From contig NZ_ASGZ01000028.1 in the NCBI RefSeq assembly GCF_000495475.1, forward strand, positions 1-64,000: a stretch of DNA of 64,000 nt, in the 5' to 3' direction. This DNA is from Candidatus Halobonum tyrrellensis G22 (GTDB lineage Archaea; Halobacteriota; Halobacteria; Halobacteriales; Haloferacaceae). Below, piece after piece: positions 9,310 to 18,978 of the stretch (its first letter is position 1; each line of letters begins with the position of its first letter). The notes under the pieces are model-generated. The model saw nothing but the letters and a program-made list of their open reading frames with translations, made no database searches and was not told the DNA's origin. A program made the translations under genes and the position numbers.

Positions 9310-10776
9310 ATGCGCACGCTCGCGTTCGACGGCCGGATGGGCGCCGCCGGCGACATGCTGCTCGGCGCGCTCGTGGCGGCCGGCGCCGACCCCGCGGTTC
9401 TCGCCCCCGTCGAGGAGGCGCTCCCCGTCAGCTACGCGTTCGACCCGGTCGTGAAAAACGGGGTCGCAGCGACCGACGCCCGCGTCGTCCACGACGAGGC
9501 CCGCGACGATGGAGCGGACTCGGGCGGGAGCGCGGGTGACGGAGGCCAACAGGAGCGCTCGCACGACCACGAACACGCTCCCGGACACACCCCCGGCCAC
9601 GGCGACGCGGACGGCGACTGCCCCCGCGGGCACGACCACGCCCACGCGGACGGCGCCGAGGGGCACGGTCACACCCGGACGTACGCCGAGGTGGTCGACC
9701 TGGTCGGGGGGATGGACCTGCCCGCGTCGGTCCGCGAGGAGGCGCTCGCCACGTTCGAACTGCTCGGCGAGGCTGAGGCGGCGGTCCACGGGGGGGACTT
9801 GGACGACACCGCGTTCCACGAGGTGGGGGCGGACGACGCCGTCGCCGACGTGGTTGGGGCGTGTCTCCTGCTCGCCGATCTCGCGCCCGACCGGGTCGTG
9901 ACCACGCCGCTCGCGACCGGCGGCGGCGACGTGACGTTCAGCCACGGCGTCTACCCGGTGCCGGTGCCCGCGGTGGTCGAACTCGCCGAACGGGCCGACT
10001 GGTCGCTCCGCGGCGGCCCACTCGAGGCGGAACTGCTCACGCCGACGGGCGCGGCGATACTCGCACGCGCCGCGGAGGGGGTCGACCGCCTCCCGTCGCT
10101 CCGGGTCGAGTCGTCGGGCTACGGCGCGGGCGGACGGGAGTTCCCCGACCGGCCGAACGTGCTCCGGGCGCTGGTGGGCGAGGCGCCCGCGGCCGAACCG
10201 GCGGACGCCCGCGCCGGCGGTGCGACCGACGACGCCCCGGCGGGGACCGACGGAGCCGACGGGACCGACGCACACGACGGGGTCGCGGGGTTCGTCCGCG
10301 AGGACGTGACCGTACTGGAGACGAATCTCGACGACGCGACGCCGGAACTCCTCGGCGGACTCCACGAGTCGCTCCGGGCGGCGGGCGCGCTCGACGTGAC
10401 GGTGCTCCCGGCGACGGCGAAGAAGTCACGGCCGGGTCACCTCGTGACGGTCGTCTGTGCGCCCGCGGACGCGCCGGCGGTCGTCCGTCGGCTCGCCGTC
10501 GAGACGGGGACGCTCGGCGTGCGCGAGACCGGGACTCGCCGCTGGGTGGCCGAGCGGTCGGTCGAGACGGTCGAACTCCGGGTCGGGGGAGCGACACACG
10601 AGGTCGGGGTCAAGGTGGCGCGCGCGACCGGCGGCGACGCCTACGACTACAGCGCCGAGTACGACGACGCGGCCGCGGCCGCCCGCGAGGCGGACGTCCC
10701 GGTCCGCGAGGTGATGCGGCGCGCGGAGGCGGCGGCCCGCGACGGCGCCGACGGGTGCGACCGGGACGGCGTCTGA
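9310..10776 (+). CDS. larC: LarC family nickel-pincer cofactor insertion protein
   Basis: LarC (DUF111), 488 residues. LarC catalyses CTP-dependent nickel insertion into the pyridinium bis-thiocarboxylate cofactor of lactate racemase and related racemases. The N-terminal LarC1 part begins [21 protein letters not shown] (family signature DxxxGxxGDM). A His/Asp-rich insert (about 78-120, with [18 protein letters not shown] and EGHGH) looks like a metal-sequestering loop. The LarC2 part begins near [16 protein letters not shown]. In Lactobacillus the two parts are joined by programmed frameshifting; here they are one frame. No larA, larB or larE lies in the window, so the client racemase is unknown. 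Start set by the TATA-like box 27 nt upstream. Confidence 0.9.
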   Translation: MRTLAFDGRMGAAGDMLLGALVAAGADPAVLAPVEEALPVSYAFDPVVKNGVAATDARVVHDEARDDGADSGGSAGDGGQQERSHDHEHAPGHTPGHGDADGDCPRGHDHAHADGAEGHGHTRTYAEVVDLVGGMDLPASVREEALATFELLGEAEAAVHGGDLDDTAFHEVGADDAVADVVGACLLLADLAPDRVVTTPLATGGGDVTFSHGVYPVPVPAVVELAERADWSLRGGPLEAELLTPTGAAILARAAEGVDRLPSLRVESSGYGAGGREFPDRPNVLRALVGEAPAAEPADARAGGATDDAPAGTDGADGTDAHDGVAGFVREDVTVLETNLDDATPELLGGLHESLRAAGALDVTVLPATAKKSRPGHLVTVVCAPADAPAVVRRLAVETGTLGVRETGTRRWVAERSVETVELRVGGATHEVGVKVARATGGDAYDYSAEYDDAAAAAREADVPVREVMRRAEAAARDGADGCDRDGV

Positions 10777-10873
10777 GTCCGGGCGGGGAGAGCGGGCGCG
10801 AGACGGGACGGACCCGAGACCGACCGGCTCGGCGAGGCGAAACGACTACGGCCGCACCCCTCCGAGACCCATC

Positions 10874-11071
10874 GTGCGCCTCCCCGCGAAAGCCCTCCTG
10901 CTCGCGCTCGCGGCGCTGGTCTGTGTCCAGATCCCGGCGGTGTACGCCGAATCACGGCTCGCCGCGCAGTTGTCGTGGCCGCTGGTGCTGCTCGTCGCCG
11001 CGCTCGCGGTCGTGGTGGCACTCGACGCCGCCTACCGCTACGGCCGCCGGCTCGTCGGGTCGCGTACGTAG
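10874..11071 (+). CDS. Small two-helix membrane protein
   Basis: A 65-residue protein starting at GTG 10874, with two hydrophobic segments (about 6-24 and 35-52) and a basic C-terminus (YRYGRRLVGSRT). The pattern suggests two membrane passes with a cytoplasmic tail. No family recognised. It sits 97 nt after larC and ends 25 nt from the convergent gene at 11097. Codon use is normal for the region, which is the main reason to call it real. Confidence 0.6.
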   Translation: MRLPAKALLLALAALVCVQIPAVYAESRLAAQLSWPLVLLVAALAVVVALDAAYRYGRRLVGSRT

Positions 11072-11096
11072 CCGGGGCCGCCCGCGTCGACCGCGC

Positions 11097-11873
11097 TCAC
11101 TCGCCGGAGTCGCGGCTCCCGTCGGCGCCCTCCCCGCGCGCGTCGTACGCCGCGAGCGCCTCGTCCATCGTCACGTCGCCGAGCGCGACCCGGCGCGCGA
11201 GGTCGGCGTCGACGGTGACCTCGCCGTCCGACCGCTCGCGCGACTCGTTTTTCACCCGCTGTATCTCGCCGGGCGTCGGCTCCACGTCGCGCGTCTCGAC
11301 CCGGTCGCCCTCGCGGCGGGCGATGTTGACCGCCGCGAGCACGTCCGCGATACCCTTCGCGGCCGCGCCCGCGCCGAGCGACGGCGTCGTCCCGGTCTCG
11401 TCGACGAGTTCGACCGTCGCGTCCTCCAGGTCGTTGACCACCCGCGCGCTCCGGAGCCTGTCGCCGTCACCCACCCGTACCAGCGCGTCGGGTTCGTCGG
11501 CAACCTGCTCGCGGACGACCCCGACCACCTCCGACAGCGGGACGTGGAACGCCGCGACGACGGTGTCGCCCGACAGCACCGCGACGCCCGGGCGGTCGCC
11601 GGGGTCGACGCCGACCACCAGCCGCTCGTCGGCGCCGCGGAGGACGCCCAGCGCCTCCTCGACGCCGGCGCGCGCGTCCGCCGCGGTGGTGGTGACGTGG
11701 TCGACGCCCTCGCCCGCGTAGGAGACGCCGTCCTCGGCGGCCGAGACGACCACCTCCGCGCGGTCGGGCAGGTCGGCGCCGGGTTCGACCGTGGTGAACG
11801 TCGCGCCCCGCTCGCGGAGTTCCCCGACCGCGGCGTGATACAGCGCGAAGTCGTCCGTGGCGACCACGATCAC
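11097..11873 (-). CDS. Conserved haloarchaeal protein, RNase H-like fold suspected
   Basis: A 258-residue soluble acidic protein starting at GTG 11873. The segment VVGVDPGDRPGVAVLSG (near residue 87) resembles the first strand and glycine turn of RuvC/RNase H-like folds (hhhDPG). That hint is weak, and I cannot place the remaining catalytic acids with confidence. It is divergent from radB with about 114 nt between starts. The C-terminal 90 residues are highly charged. Function unknown; a nucleic-acid role would fit the neighbour but is inference. Confidence 0.7.
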   Translation of the reverse strand: MIVVATDDFALYHAAVGELRERGATFTTVEPGADLPDRAEVVVSAAEDGVSYAGEGVDHVTTTAADARAGVEEALGVLRGADERLVVGVDPGDRPGVAVLSGDTVVAAFHVPLSEVVGVVREQVADEPDALVRVGDGDRLRSARVVNDLEDATVELVDETGTTPSLGAGAAAKGIADVLAAVNIARREGDRVETRDVEPTPGEIQRVKNESRERSDGEVTVDADLARRVALGDVTMDEALAAYDARGEGADGSRDSGE

Positions 11874-11987
11874 GTGTCGCCGGGCGTACGCGCGTCGCCG
11901 GCTTCACCCTGTCGCCCGGTCCGGCCGTCGACGCCCGCCGGCCCGCCGACGCGGGGGTTTTTGCCCGGTGCCGACGGAGACGCTCGC

Positions 11988-12680
11988 GTGTCCGCGCCCC
12001 TCACCACCGGCAGTCCGGCACTCGACGACCTGCTCGGCGGCGGCCTCGAACGCGGCGTCGTCACCCAGGTCTACGGCCCGCCGGCCAGCGGCAAGACGAA
12101 CGTCGCGCTCACCGCGGCCGCGGAGGTGGCCGCGGCCGGTGGCTCCGTCCTCTACGTCGACACCGAGGACCTCTCGATCGAACGGTTCCGCGACATCGTC
12201 TCGGCGCGGACGGACGAACCGCTCGAGGAGGTGACCAGCCGACTGATCGTGACGCAGGCGCTCGGCTTCGACGAGCAGGCGGAGGCGGTGAAGGACGCGG
12301 AGGAGTTCGCCGACCGGGTCGACCTGATCGTCGTCGACTCCGCGACGGGGTTCTACCGGCTCGAACGCTCGGCGGACGCCCAGCGCGGCGAGGCGCTCCG
12401 CGAGGTGGCCCGGCAGGCGACCCACCTGCTGTCGCTCGCGCGCAAACACGACCTCGCGGTCCTCCTGACGAACCAGGTGTTCACCGACCCGGACGCCGAC
12501 CGCGACCGGCCGCTCGGCGGCAACACGCTCGAACACTGGACCGGCGTCGTGGTGGGGCTCGAACGCTTCCGCGGCGGCAACCGCCGCGCGACGCTGGAGA
12601 AACACCGGTCACAGCCCGCCGGCGGGCAGGCCCGCTTCCGGATCACCGACGCGGGCATCGAGGACGCCGACGAGTCGTAG
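11988..12680 (+). CDS. radB: DNA repair and recombination protein RadB
   Basis: RadB, the archaeal RadA paralogue that acts as a recombination mediator, 230 residues. It consists of the RecA core only, without the N-terminal helix-hairpin-helix domain of RadA. Walker A is GPPASGKT at residues 30-37 and Walker B is DLIVVDSATG. The late segment LGGNTLEHWTGVVVGLER is the RadA/RadB C-terminal core. The GTG start at 11988 is supported by the TATA-like GGTTTTTGCC at 11955-11964, giving a leaderless message. Length is typical of the family. Confidence 0.95.
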   Translation: MSAPLTTGSPALDDLLGGGLERGVVTQVYGPPASGKTNVALTAAAEVAAAGGSVLYVDTEDLSIERFRDIVSARTDEPLEEVTSRLIVTQALGFDEQAEAVKDAEEFADRVDLIVVDSATGFYRLERSADAQRGEALREVARQATHLLSLARKHDLAVLLTNQVFTDPDADRDRPLGGNTLEHWTGVVVGLERFRGGNRRATLEKHRSQPAGGQARFRITDAGIEDADES

Positions 12681-12824
12681 CGGCGCCCGTCGGTCGGCCG
12701 GGCGTGGGCGGCCGCCGCCGCGACGACCCCCCGGCGCGCCCGGTGGCTTCCCCCGCGAGACGCTCGCACGGGCCGGGAGACGGGAGTCGAGCGATTCAAG
12801 TAGCCGCCGGGGTTCCTCCCTCAC

Positions 12825-13202
12825 ATGAAAGACCAGAGCGGACGGCGGAAGCAGAAGCGGACGGGCGGCCGACGCCGCCCCCTCCGGAACAAGAAGCGCC
12901 ACCACCTCGGCCGCGAACCCGCCGAGACCACGGTCGGCGAGCCGCGATTCCAGGTGATCGACTCGCGCGGCAACGCCGAGAAGACGCGTGCGCTCTCGAC
13001 GAACGTCGCGCAGGTCGCCGGCGACGACGGGACCGAGGAGGCGGAGATCCTCGGCGTCGAGGAGAACCCCGCGAACGTCAACTACGTCCGCCGGAACATC
13101 ATCACGAAGGGCGCGGTCATCGAGACCGACGCGGGTCTCGCCCGCGTCACCTCCCGCCCGGGTCAGTCGGGCGTGGTGAACGCGGTCCGCGTCGACGAGT
13201 AA
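12825..13202 (+). CDS. rps8e: 30S ribosomal protein S8e
   Basis: Small archaeal/eukaryotic-type ribosomal protein of 125 residues. The basic N-terminus (MKDQSGRRKQKRTGGRRRP) and the segment NVNYVRRNIITKGAVIETD are diagnostic of S8e. It binds rRNA in the small subunit. ATG 12825 lies about 30 nt after an ATTCAAG TATA-like element. It stands as a single gene between radB and a convergent cupin gene. Confidence 0.97.
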   Translation: MKDQSGRRKQKRTGGRRRPLRNKKRHHLGREPAETTVGEPRFQVIDSRGNAEKTRALSTNVAQVAGDDGTEEAEILGVEENPANVNYVRRNIITKGAVIETDAGLARVTSRPGQSGVVNAVRVDE

Positions 13203-13254
13203 GCGCACCCCCGATACCCGTTCTCGCGGTCCACGGTCCCGAGCCGCGGCGCCG

Positions 13255-13584
13255 CTACCCGCTTCCGGGCATCGGCGCGAGACCCGCGGTGAACACCGCC
13301 CGGTCGTCGGTTCCGTTGCGCGCGCCGTGGGCGACGCCGCGTTCGTGGACCACGACGCCCGGCGCCGCCACCGCCTCCTCGTCGTCGCCCTGTACGACGG
13401 TGACGGTCCCTTCCACCACGTGAAAGACGTTGGTGCTGTCGGGGTGTTCGTGCGCCTCCAGTTCCGCGCCGGGACCGAGCGCGAACACCTTCACGAGCAG
13501 GTCGTCGTTCGCGGCGAGTTCCGCCGTCGCTACCTCCCCCTCGTCGGGATTCAGCTCCGCGAGCGCGTCGCCGAGTCGTTCCAT
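13255..13584 (-). CDS. Cupin domain protein
   Basis: A 109-residue single-domain cupin. Motif 1 is visible as a degenerate G-x-H pattern (AELEAHEHPDSTNVFHVVEG: His, His, then the Gly turn) and motif 2 as PGVVVHERGVAHGARN. The histidines are placed to bind one metal in a small beta-barrel. Such stand-alone cupins may be isomerases, dioxygenases or sugar-binding regulators, and nothing here decides which. It converges on rps8e with a 52-nt gap. Confidence 0.8.
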   Translation of the reverse strand: MERLGDALAELNPDEGEVATAELAANDDLLVKVFALGPGAELEAHEHPDSTNVFHVVEGTVTVVQGDDEEAVAAPGVVVHERGVAHGARNGTDDRAVFTAGLAPMPGSG

Positions 13585-13655
13585 GAGCCGACGGTGACGC
13601 CCGGCGGAGAAAAAACGTGGTGCGGTGCCGGCGTCCGACCCGCTCCGAGTGCCGA

Positions 13656-14453
13656 CTACCGGCCCGGGCCGTTGCCGCGTCCGTCCCCGCCCCGGTTCCC
13701 CCGGTCGTTCCCCCCGTCCGCGCCGCCCTCGTCGTTCCCGCCGCCGGCGTGAGCGGGCTTGCCGCGGTCGGTGTCGCCCGTCTCGGTGTCGTTACCTCGG
13801 TCGGACGGGCCGGCGTCGTCGGGTCGACCCGCGTCGTCGGGACGGCCGGCGTCGTCGGGTTTACCGACGGCCGCGGGCGACTTCTCTCCGGACGCGACGG
13901 CGCTCACGGCCTCGCCGAGCGTCGTGTTCGCGTCGAGGCTCCCGTTGTGGTACAGCCGGATGACCTCCTGTACCGCCGAGGCGGTGCTACTGGCCGGGCC
14001 GGGGAGGCGAACGCCGCCCGCCCGCGGCTCCTCGTCCGTCGCGTTCTCGGCGTCCGCGCCGCCGCCGCCGGCGGTCTCGAAGCTCCCGTCGAGCGAGACG
14101 GTGCCGTTCTCGACCGCGTACTCGAACTCGCCGGTCACGTTCTCGGCGGTCACCGTGACGGTCCCGTCGTCGCCGGCGGGCGCGAACGATGCGGTGCCGT
14201 CGGCGTCGGTGACGCCGACCGCCGACCCGTCGGCGGCGACGCCGAGGCCTTCGGCGCCGGAGCCGTTCGCGGTCACGGTCAGCGTCACCGTCCCGTCGTC
14301 GTACGTCGCCCCGGCCGCGTACGCGGTCGGGTCGTCCACGTCCGCGACCGCGCCGATCCCCCCTGTGCTACCCGGTCCGGTCGCCGCCGCGCCGACGCCG
14401 GCGCTCGCGAGGAGCGCCGCCAGCGCGACCGCGACGAGTTTCCGTGTCACCAT
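13656..14453 (-). CDS. Secreted Asp/Gly-rich haloarchaeal protein
   Basis: Predicted secreted protein of 265 residues. ATG 14453 gives a clean Sec signal (MVTRKL, hydrophobic core, AAATG), and the upstream TATA supports this start. Residues about 45-125 look like small beta-rich extracellular repeats (GTVTLTVTANGSG, GTVTVTAENVTGE). A short EF/dockerin-like segment follows (AVQEVIRLYHNGSLDANTT). The C-terminal 60 residues are repetitive (KPDDAGRPDDAGRPDDAG, then Gly/Asn/Asp/Arg runs) and probably disordered. No membrane anchor or PGF-CTERM is seen, so release or cell-surface association is open. Confidence 0.75.
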   Translation of the reverse strand: MVTRKLVAVALAALLASAGVGAAATGPGSTGGIGAVADVDDPTAYAAGATYDDGTVTLTVTANGSGAEGLGVAADGSAVGVTDADGTASFAPAGDDGTVTVTAENVTGEFEYAVENGTVSLDGSFETAGGGGADAENATDEEPRAGGVRLPGPASSTASAVQEVIRLYHNGSLDANTTLGEAVSAVASGEKSPAAVGKPDDAGRPDDAGRPDDAGPSDRGNDTETGDTDRGKPAHAGGGNDEGGADGGNDRGNRGGDGRGNGPGR

Positions 14454-14478
14454 TCCACCTGTTGGAAGCTCTGACTGG

Positions 14479-14488
14479 TAATAAAACA
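14479..14488 (-). promoter_or_regulatory. TATA box of the secreted-protein gene
   Basis: On the minus strand TTTTATTA (14479-14487) lies about 30 nt before ATG 14453, in an otherwise GC-rich region. This is the spacing of a haloarchaeal promoter with a very short leader and supports the chosen start. Confidence 0.6.
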
Positions 14489-14531
14489 AATGGCAATGGG
14501 TAACAAGTTCCTACCCGGGCGTAGGCGGTCC

Positions 14532-14870
14532 CTACGCCACGAGTTCCTCGGCGACCACGTCGGCGTCCAACAGCGCGGGGTCGACCGCGAGGTCGGTCTG
14601 GGCGGCGGCGAACTCCGGGAGCGCGTCGTCGCTGTAGACGACCGCGCGCACGTCGGGGTTGCGCTCCTTCGCCACGGCGATGCTGGTCGCCTCGGCGGCG
14701 TCGGTGAGGACGTACAGCGTCGCGTCGGCGATGCCGGCGTCGTCGAGTCGCTCGCCCGTGACGACGCCGTCCAGTCGCGTCACCGCCGCGCCGCGGGCTT
14801 CGAGCGCGTCGGCGATGCCGTCGCCGTCGGGACCCGCCACGACCACCCGGTGAGAAGAACTGCTCGTCAT
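14532..14870 (-). CDS. Small haloarchaeal protein next to guaA
   Basis: A 112-residue cytoplasmic protein starting at ATG 14870. It has an alternating alpha/beta pattern that opens RVVVAGPDGDGIADALEARG, reminiscent of a reduced Rossmann or TrkA-N type fold, but without a clear GxGxxG. From memory a haloarchaeal family (DUF7126) of this size sits beside guaA-pyrG; that family number should be checked. It follows guaA in the same direction 47 nt downstream and may be co-transcribed. Function unknown. Confidence 0.75.
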   Translation of the reverse strand: MTSSSSHRVVVAGPDGDGIADALEARGAAVTRLDGVVTGERLDDAGIADATLYVLTDAAEATSIAVAKERNPDVRAVVYSDDALPEFAAAQTDLAVDPALLDADVVAEELVA

Positions 14871-14917
14871 GGCTCCCGAGAGCGGACGAGCGGTGAAAAG
14901 GCGTGCTATTCGGTGCG

Positions 14918-15834
<917 letters not shown>

Positions 15835-15835
<1 letters not shown>

Positions 15836-17514
15836 CAGACCGTCACCTCCTCGCCGCTCTCGCCCTCGTCGCGGGGGTCGGACTCGTCGAGCACCGCGTC
15901 GAGCAGCCCCACGAACGGCGGCGACGCGCGGTCGGGCCGCGAGCGGAACTCGGGGTGGAACTGCGTCCCGAGGAAGTACGGGTGTTCGTCGCGCTCGACG
16001 ATCTCCATCCGGCGGCCCGCCCGCCCGGAGAAGGTCAGCCCGCTCGCCTCCAACCGCTCGATGTACGTGGGGTTCACCTCGTAGCGGTGGCGGTGGCGCT
16101 CGACGCAGGAGTCGTCGCCGTACACGTCGTGTGCGAGCGTGCCGGGTTCGATCGCGGTCTCGTGTGCGCCAAGCCGCATCGTCCCGCCCATGTCCGCCTC
16201 GTCGGTCTGTTCGGGCAGGAGGTCGATCACCGGGTGGGGCGTGTCGGGGTCGATCTCGGCCGAGTGCGCCCCCGAGAGACCGAGCACGTTCCGGGCGTGT
16301 TCGACGACCGCCATCTGGAAGCCGAGACACAGCCCGAGGAACGGCACGTCGTGTTCGCGCGCGTAGCGGATCGCCTCGACTTTCCCCTCCGTCCCCCGCG
16401 AGCCGAACCCGCCGGGGACGACGACGCCGTCGCAGTCGCGGAGCCGTTCGGCGTGTTCGCCCGACGGGTCGCCGTCGGCGGTCATCTCGTCGGAGTCGAC
16501 CCAGCGGACGTTCACCTCGACGCCGCGCTCCAGTCCGGCGTGTTTGAGCGCCTCGTGGACCGACATGTACGCGTCCTCGAGGTCGTACTTGCCGACGAGC
16601 GCGATATCCACCTCGCCGGTCCGCTCGCGCGTGACCAGCCGGCGCCACCGGTCGTCGCGTTCGGCCGCGGGGAGCGCCTCCTCCGTCAGCCCGAGCCGCT
16701 CCATCACGTACGCGTCGAGTCCCTCCTCTTCGACCATCAGCGGGACGTGGTAGATGTCCTCCACGTCGGCGTTCGAAAACACCGCGTCGGTCGGCACGTC
16801 ACAGAACAGCGCGATCTTCTCCTTCGTCGAGGGGTCCAACTGCTCCTCCGAGCGGCCGACCAGGATGTCGGGCTGGAGACCGATCGACCGGAGTTCCTTC
16901 ACCGAGTGTTGGGTGGGCTTGGTCTTCTGCTCGCCGTTCTTCGAGTAGGGGACGAGCGTGACGTGGGTGAACAGCAGGTCCTCCTCGTCCTCCTCGTGGG
17001 CGAACTGCCGGAGCGCTTCGAGGTAGGGCATCCCCTCGATGTCGCCGACGGTGCCGCCGATTTCGACGATACAGACGTCCGTCCCCTCGGCGGCCTCCCG
17101 GATCCGCCGCTTGATGTCGTCGGTGATGTGGGGGATCACCTGGACCGTGTTGCCCAGGTAGTCGCCGCCGCGTTCCCGCTCGATGACCGTCTTGTACACC
17201 TTCCCCGTCGTGACGTTGTGGTCGGAGGTCATGTCGACGCCGAGGAACCGCTCGTAGTTCCCCAAGTCGAGGTCCACCTCGCCCCCGTCCTTCAGCACGT
17301 ACACCTCGCCGTGTTGGTAGGGGTTCATCGTCCCCGCGTCGACGTTCAGGTAGGGGTCGATCTTCACCGCCGTCACGTCGAACCCGGCGTTGGCGAGCAG
17401 TCGCCCGGTCGAGGCGGCGGTGATGCCCTTCCCCAGCCCGGACATCACGCCGCCCGTGACGAAGATGAATTTTCGACCCAGTGTCGGGTCGTACCCCGTT
17501 TCCTCTGTCGGCAT
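15835..17514 (-). CDS. pyrG: CTP synthase
   Basis: CTP synthase, 559 residues, converting UTP, ATP and glutamine to CTP. The synthase domain has the P-loop-like [10 protein letters not shown] at 21-30. The glutaminase domain carries the nucleophile Cys396 in GLCLGFQ and the catalytic His-Glu pair in TQFHPEF. Length is normal. ATG 17514 is supported by a minus-strand TATA-like GGTTTTCC about 27-30 nt upstream. First gene of the pyrG-guaAb pair. Confidence 0.98.
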
Positions 17515-17832
17515 ACAGTCCGTCCGGAAGGGTCGTGGAAAACCGTTTCGGAGCGCCCGGTGGGACCGGACGAACGTCTACTCCCGCCGCGGCGGACCCG
17601 GCCGCCGGGACGTCTCGGCGCCGTCGCCGACACCGGCCGACCGTCGCGCTCGTCACCCCGCGACAGCGGTCGTTCCGCACGGTGACGACGCGCACCCGCG
17701 GCCGTCCCGCGCGTCGGCGATCCTTCCTCGGGGACCGACTGCCACCCGATCGCCGCCCGACCAGCCCTCCCTCGGGGACCGCCGTCGCTCCCGCCCGCAG
17801 TTTTACGTCGGAGCGGCCCCTGATCAGGTAGC
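17515..17832. promoter_or_regulatory. Divergent promoter region of pyrG and the NDUFA9-like gene
   Basis: No gene is seen in these 318 nt. The minus strand has GGTTTTCC (17537-17544) suited to leaderless pyrG. The plus strand has AGTTTTACG (about 17798-17806), 27-35 nt before ATG 17833. The middle is high-GC and featureless to the eye. Confidence 0.45.
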
Positions 17833-18762
17833 ATGCAGGTCCTTGTCGCCGGCGGAACCGGGTTCGTCGGGTCGTACCTCTGCCGTGAACTGGCCGACCG
17901 CGGTCACTCGGTCGTCGCCATGTCCTCCTCGCCGGACGCGAGCGCCCCCGACGGGGTGGAGACGGTGATGGGCGACGTGACCGCCTACGACTCGGTCGCG
18001 GGCCACGTCGCCGACGCCGACGCCGTGGTGAACCTGGTCGCGCTCTCGCCGCTGATGAAGCCGGACGGCGGCGACGAGATGCACGAGGAGGTCCACCTCG
18101 GCGGCACCGAGAACCTCCTCCGGGCGGCCGAGGAGGGCGGCGTCGACCGGTTCGTCCAGATGTCGGCGCTCGGCGCCGACCCCGACGGGCCGACCCACTA
18201 CATCCGCGCGAAGGGGGCGGCCGAGGAGGCGGTCCGCGGCGCCGACCTCGAGTGGGTGATCTACCGGCCGTCGATCATCTTCGGCGAGGGGTCGGAGATA
18301 CTCACGTTCCCGAAGAAGCTCAAGAAGATGGTCGCGCCCGCGGTTCCCGTCTACCCGCTGCCCGGCGGCGGGAAGACGCCGTTCCAACTGATCTGGATCG
18401 GCGACCTCGCGCCGATGCTCGCCGACGGCGTCGACGACGACGACCGCGCGGGCGAGACGTACGAACTCGGGGGGCCGGAGGTGCTCACGCTCCGGGAGGT
18501 GACCGAGAAGGTGTACGCCGCCGAGGGGAAGTCGGTACGGACCGTCCCGCTGCCGATGGGGCTGGCGAGAGTCGGGCTGACGACGCTGGGTGCGGTCGGG
18601 TTCCCGATGGGTCCCGACCAGTACCGCTCGCTCAAACTCGACAACACCGTCCGGGACAACGACGTCGCCGCGTTCGGCGTCTCGGAGGCGGAACTGAAGA
18701 CGTTCGACGAGTTCCTCGGGCTGACCGGCGCGGGCGACGACCCGACGACGGCGGCGGCCTGA
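17833..18762 (+). CDS. NAD(P)-binding protein, complex I NDUFA9-like epimerase family
   Basis: Atypical short-chain dehydrogenase of 309 residues. The Rossmann motif is GGTGFVGSYL at residues 7-16, and the region GPTHYIRAKGAAEEAV contains a YxxxK catalytic-type pair. The sequence resembles the NDUFA9 / NAD-dependent epimerase group used in respiratory complex I accessory subunits and in quinone or lipid-related enzymes. The C-terminal region FPMGPDQYRSLKLDN is typical of this group. It is leaderless from ATG 17833. No respiratory genes are adjacent, so its substrate is undefined. Confidence 0.85.
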   Translation: MQVLVAGGTGFVGSYLCRELADRGHSVVAMSSSPDASAPDGVETVMGDVTAYDSVAGHVADADAVVNLVALSPLMKPDGGDEMHEEVHLGGTENLLRAAEEGGVDRFVQMSALGADPDGPTHYIRAKGAAEEAVRGADLEWVIYRPSIIFGEGSEILTFPKKLKKMVAPAVPVYPLPGGGKTPFQLIWIGDLAPMLADGVDDDDRAGETYELGGPEVLTLREVTEKVYAAEGKSVRTVPLPMGLARVGLTTLGAVGFPMGPDQYRSLKLDNTVRDNDVAAFGVSEAELKTFDEFLGLTGAGDDPTTAAA

Positions 18763-18978
18763 CCCACCGATACCGGGCCTCCAGATCCGAGTGGGGATAA
18801 ACCCGTCCGGGCCGCCGGGGTGGCCGACGGCGGTTCGGGGAGTCCTCCGACGGGGACGGCGGCGGGGTGGCGCGGTTTCCGGCGGCGGCCGGACCCCTTC
18901 GTCTCAGGTATGATACACGCATCACAATCTTTTTCACCGCCGTTGGACTCTTTTTCGCCCAATGAGGAGGGGAGACGC

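Noticed and set aside
12825-13204. Possible CRISPR-like or satellite repeats in the window
   Set aside because: I looked for regularly spaced repeats throughout; only two-copy repeats (27810, 44527) and palindromes were found, so there is no array.
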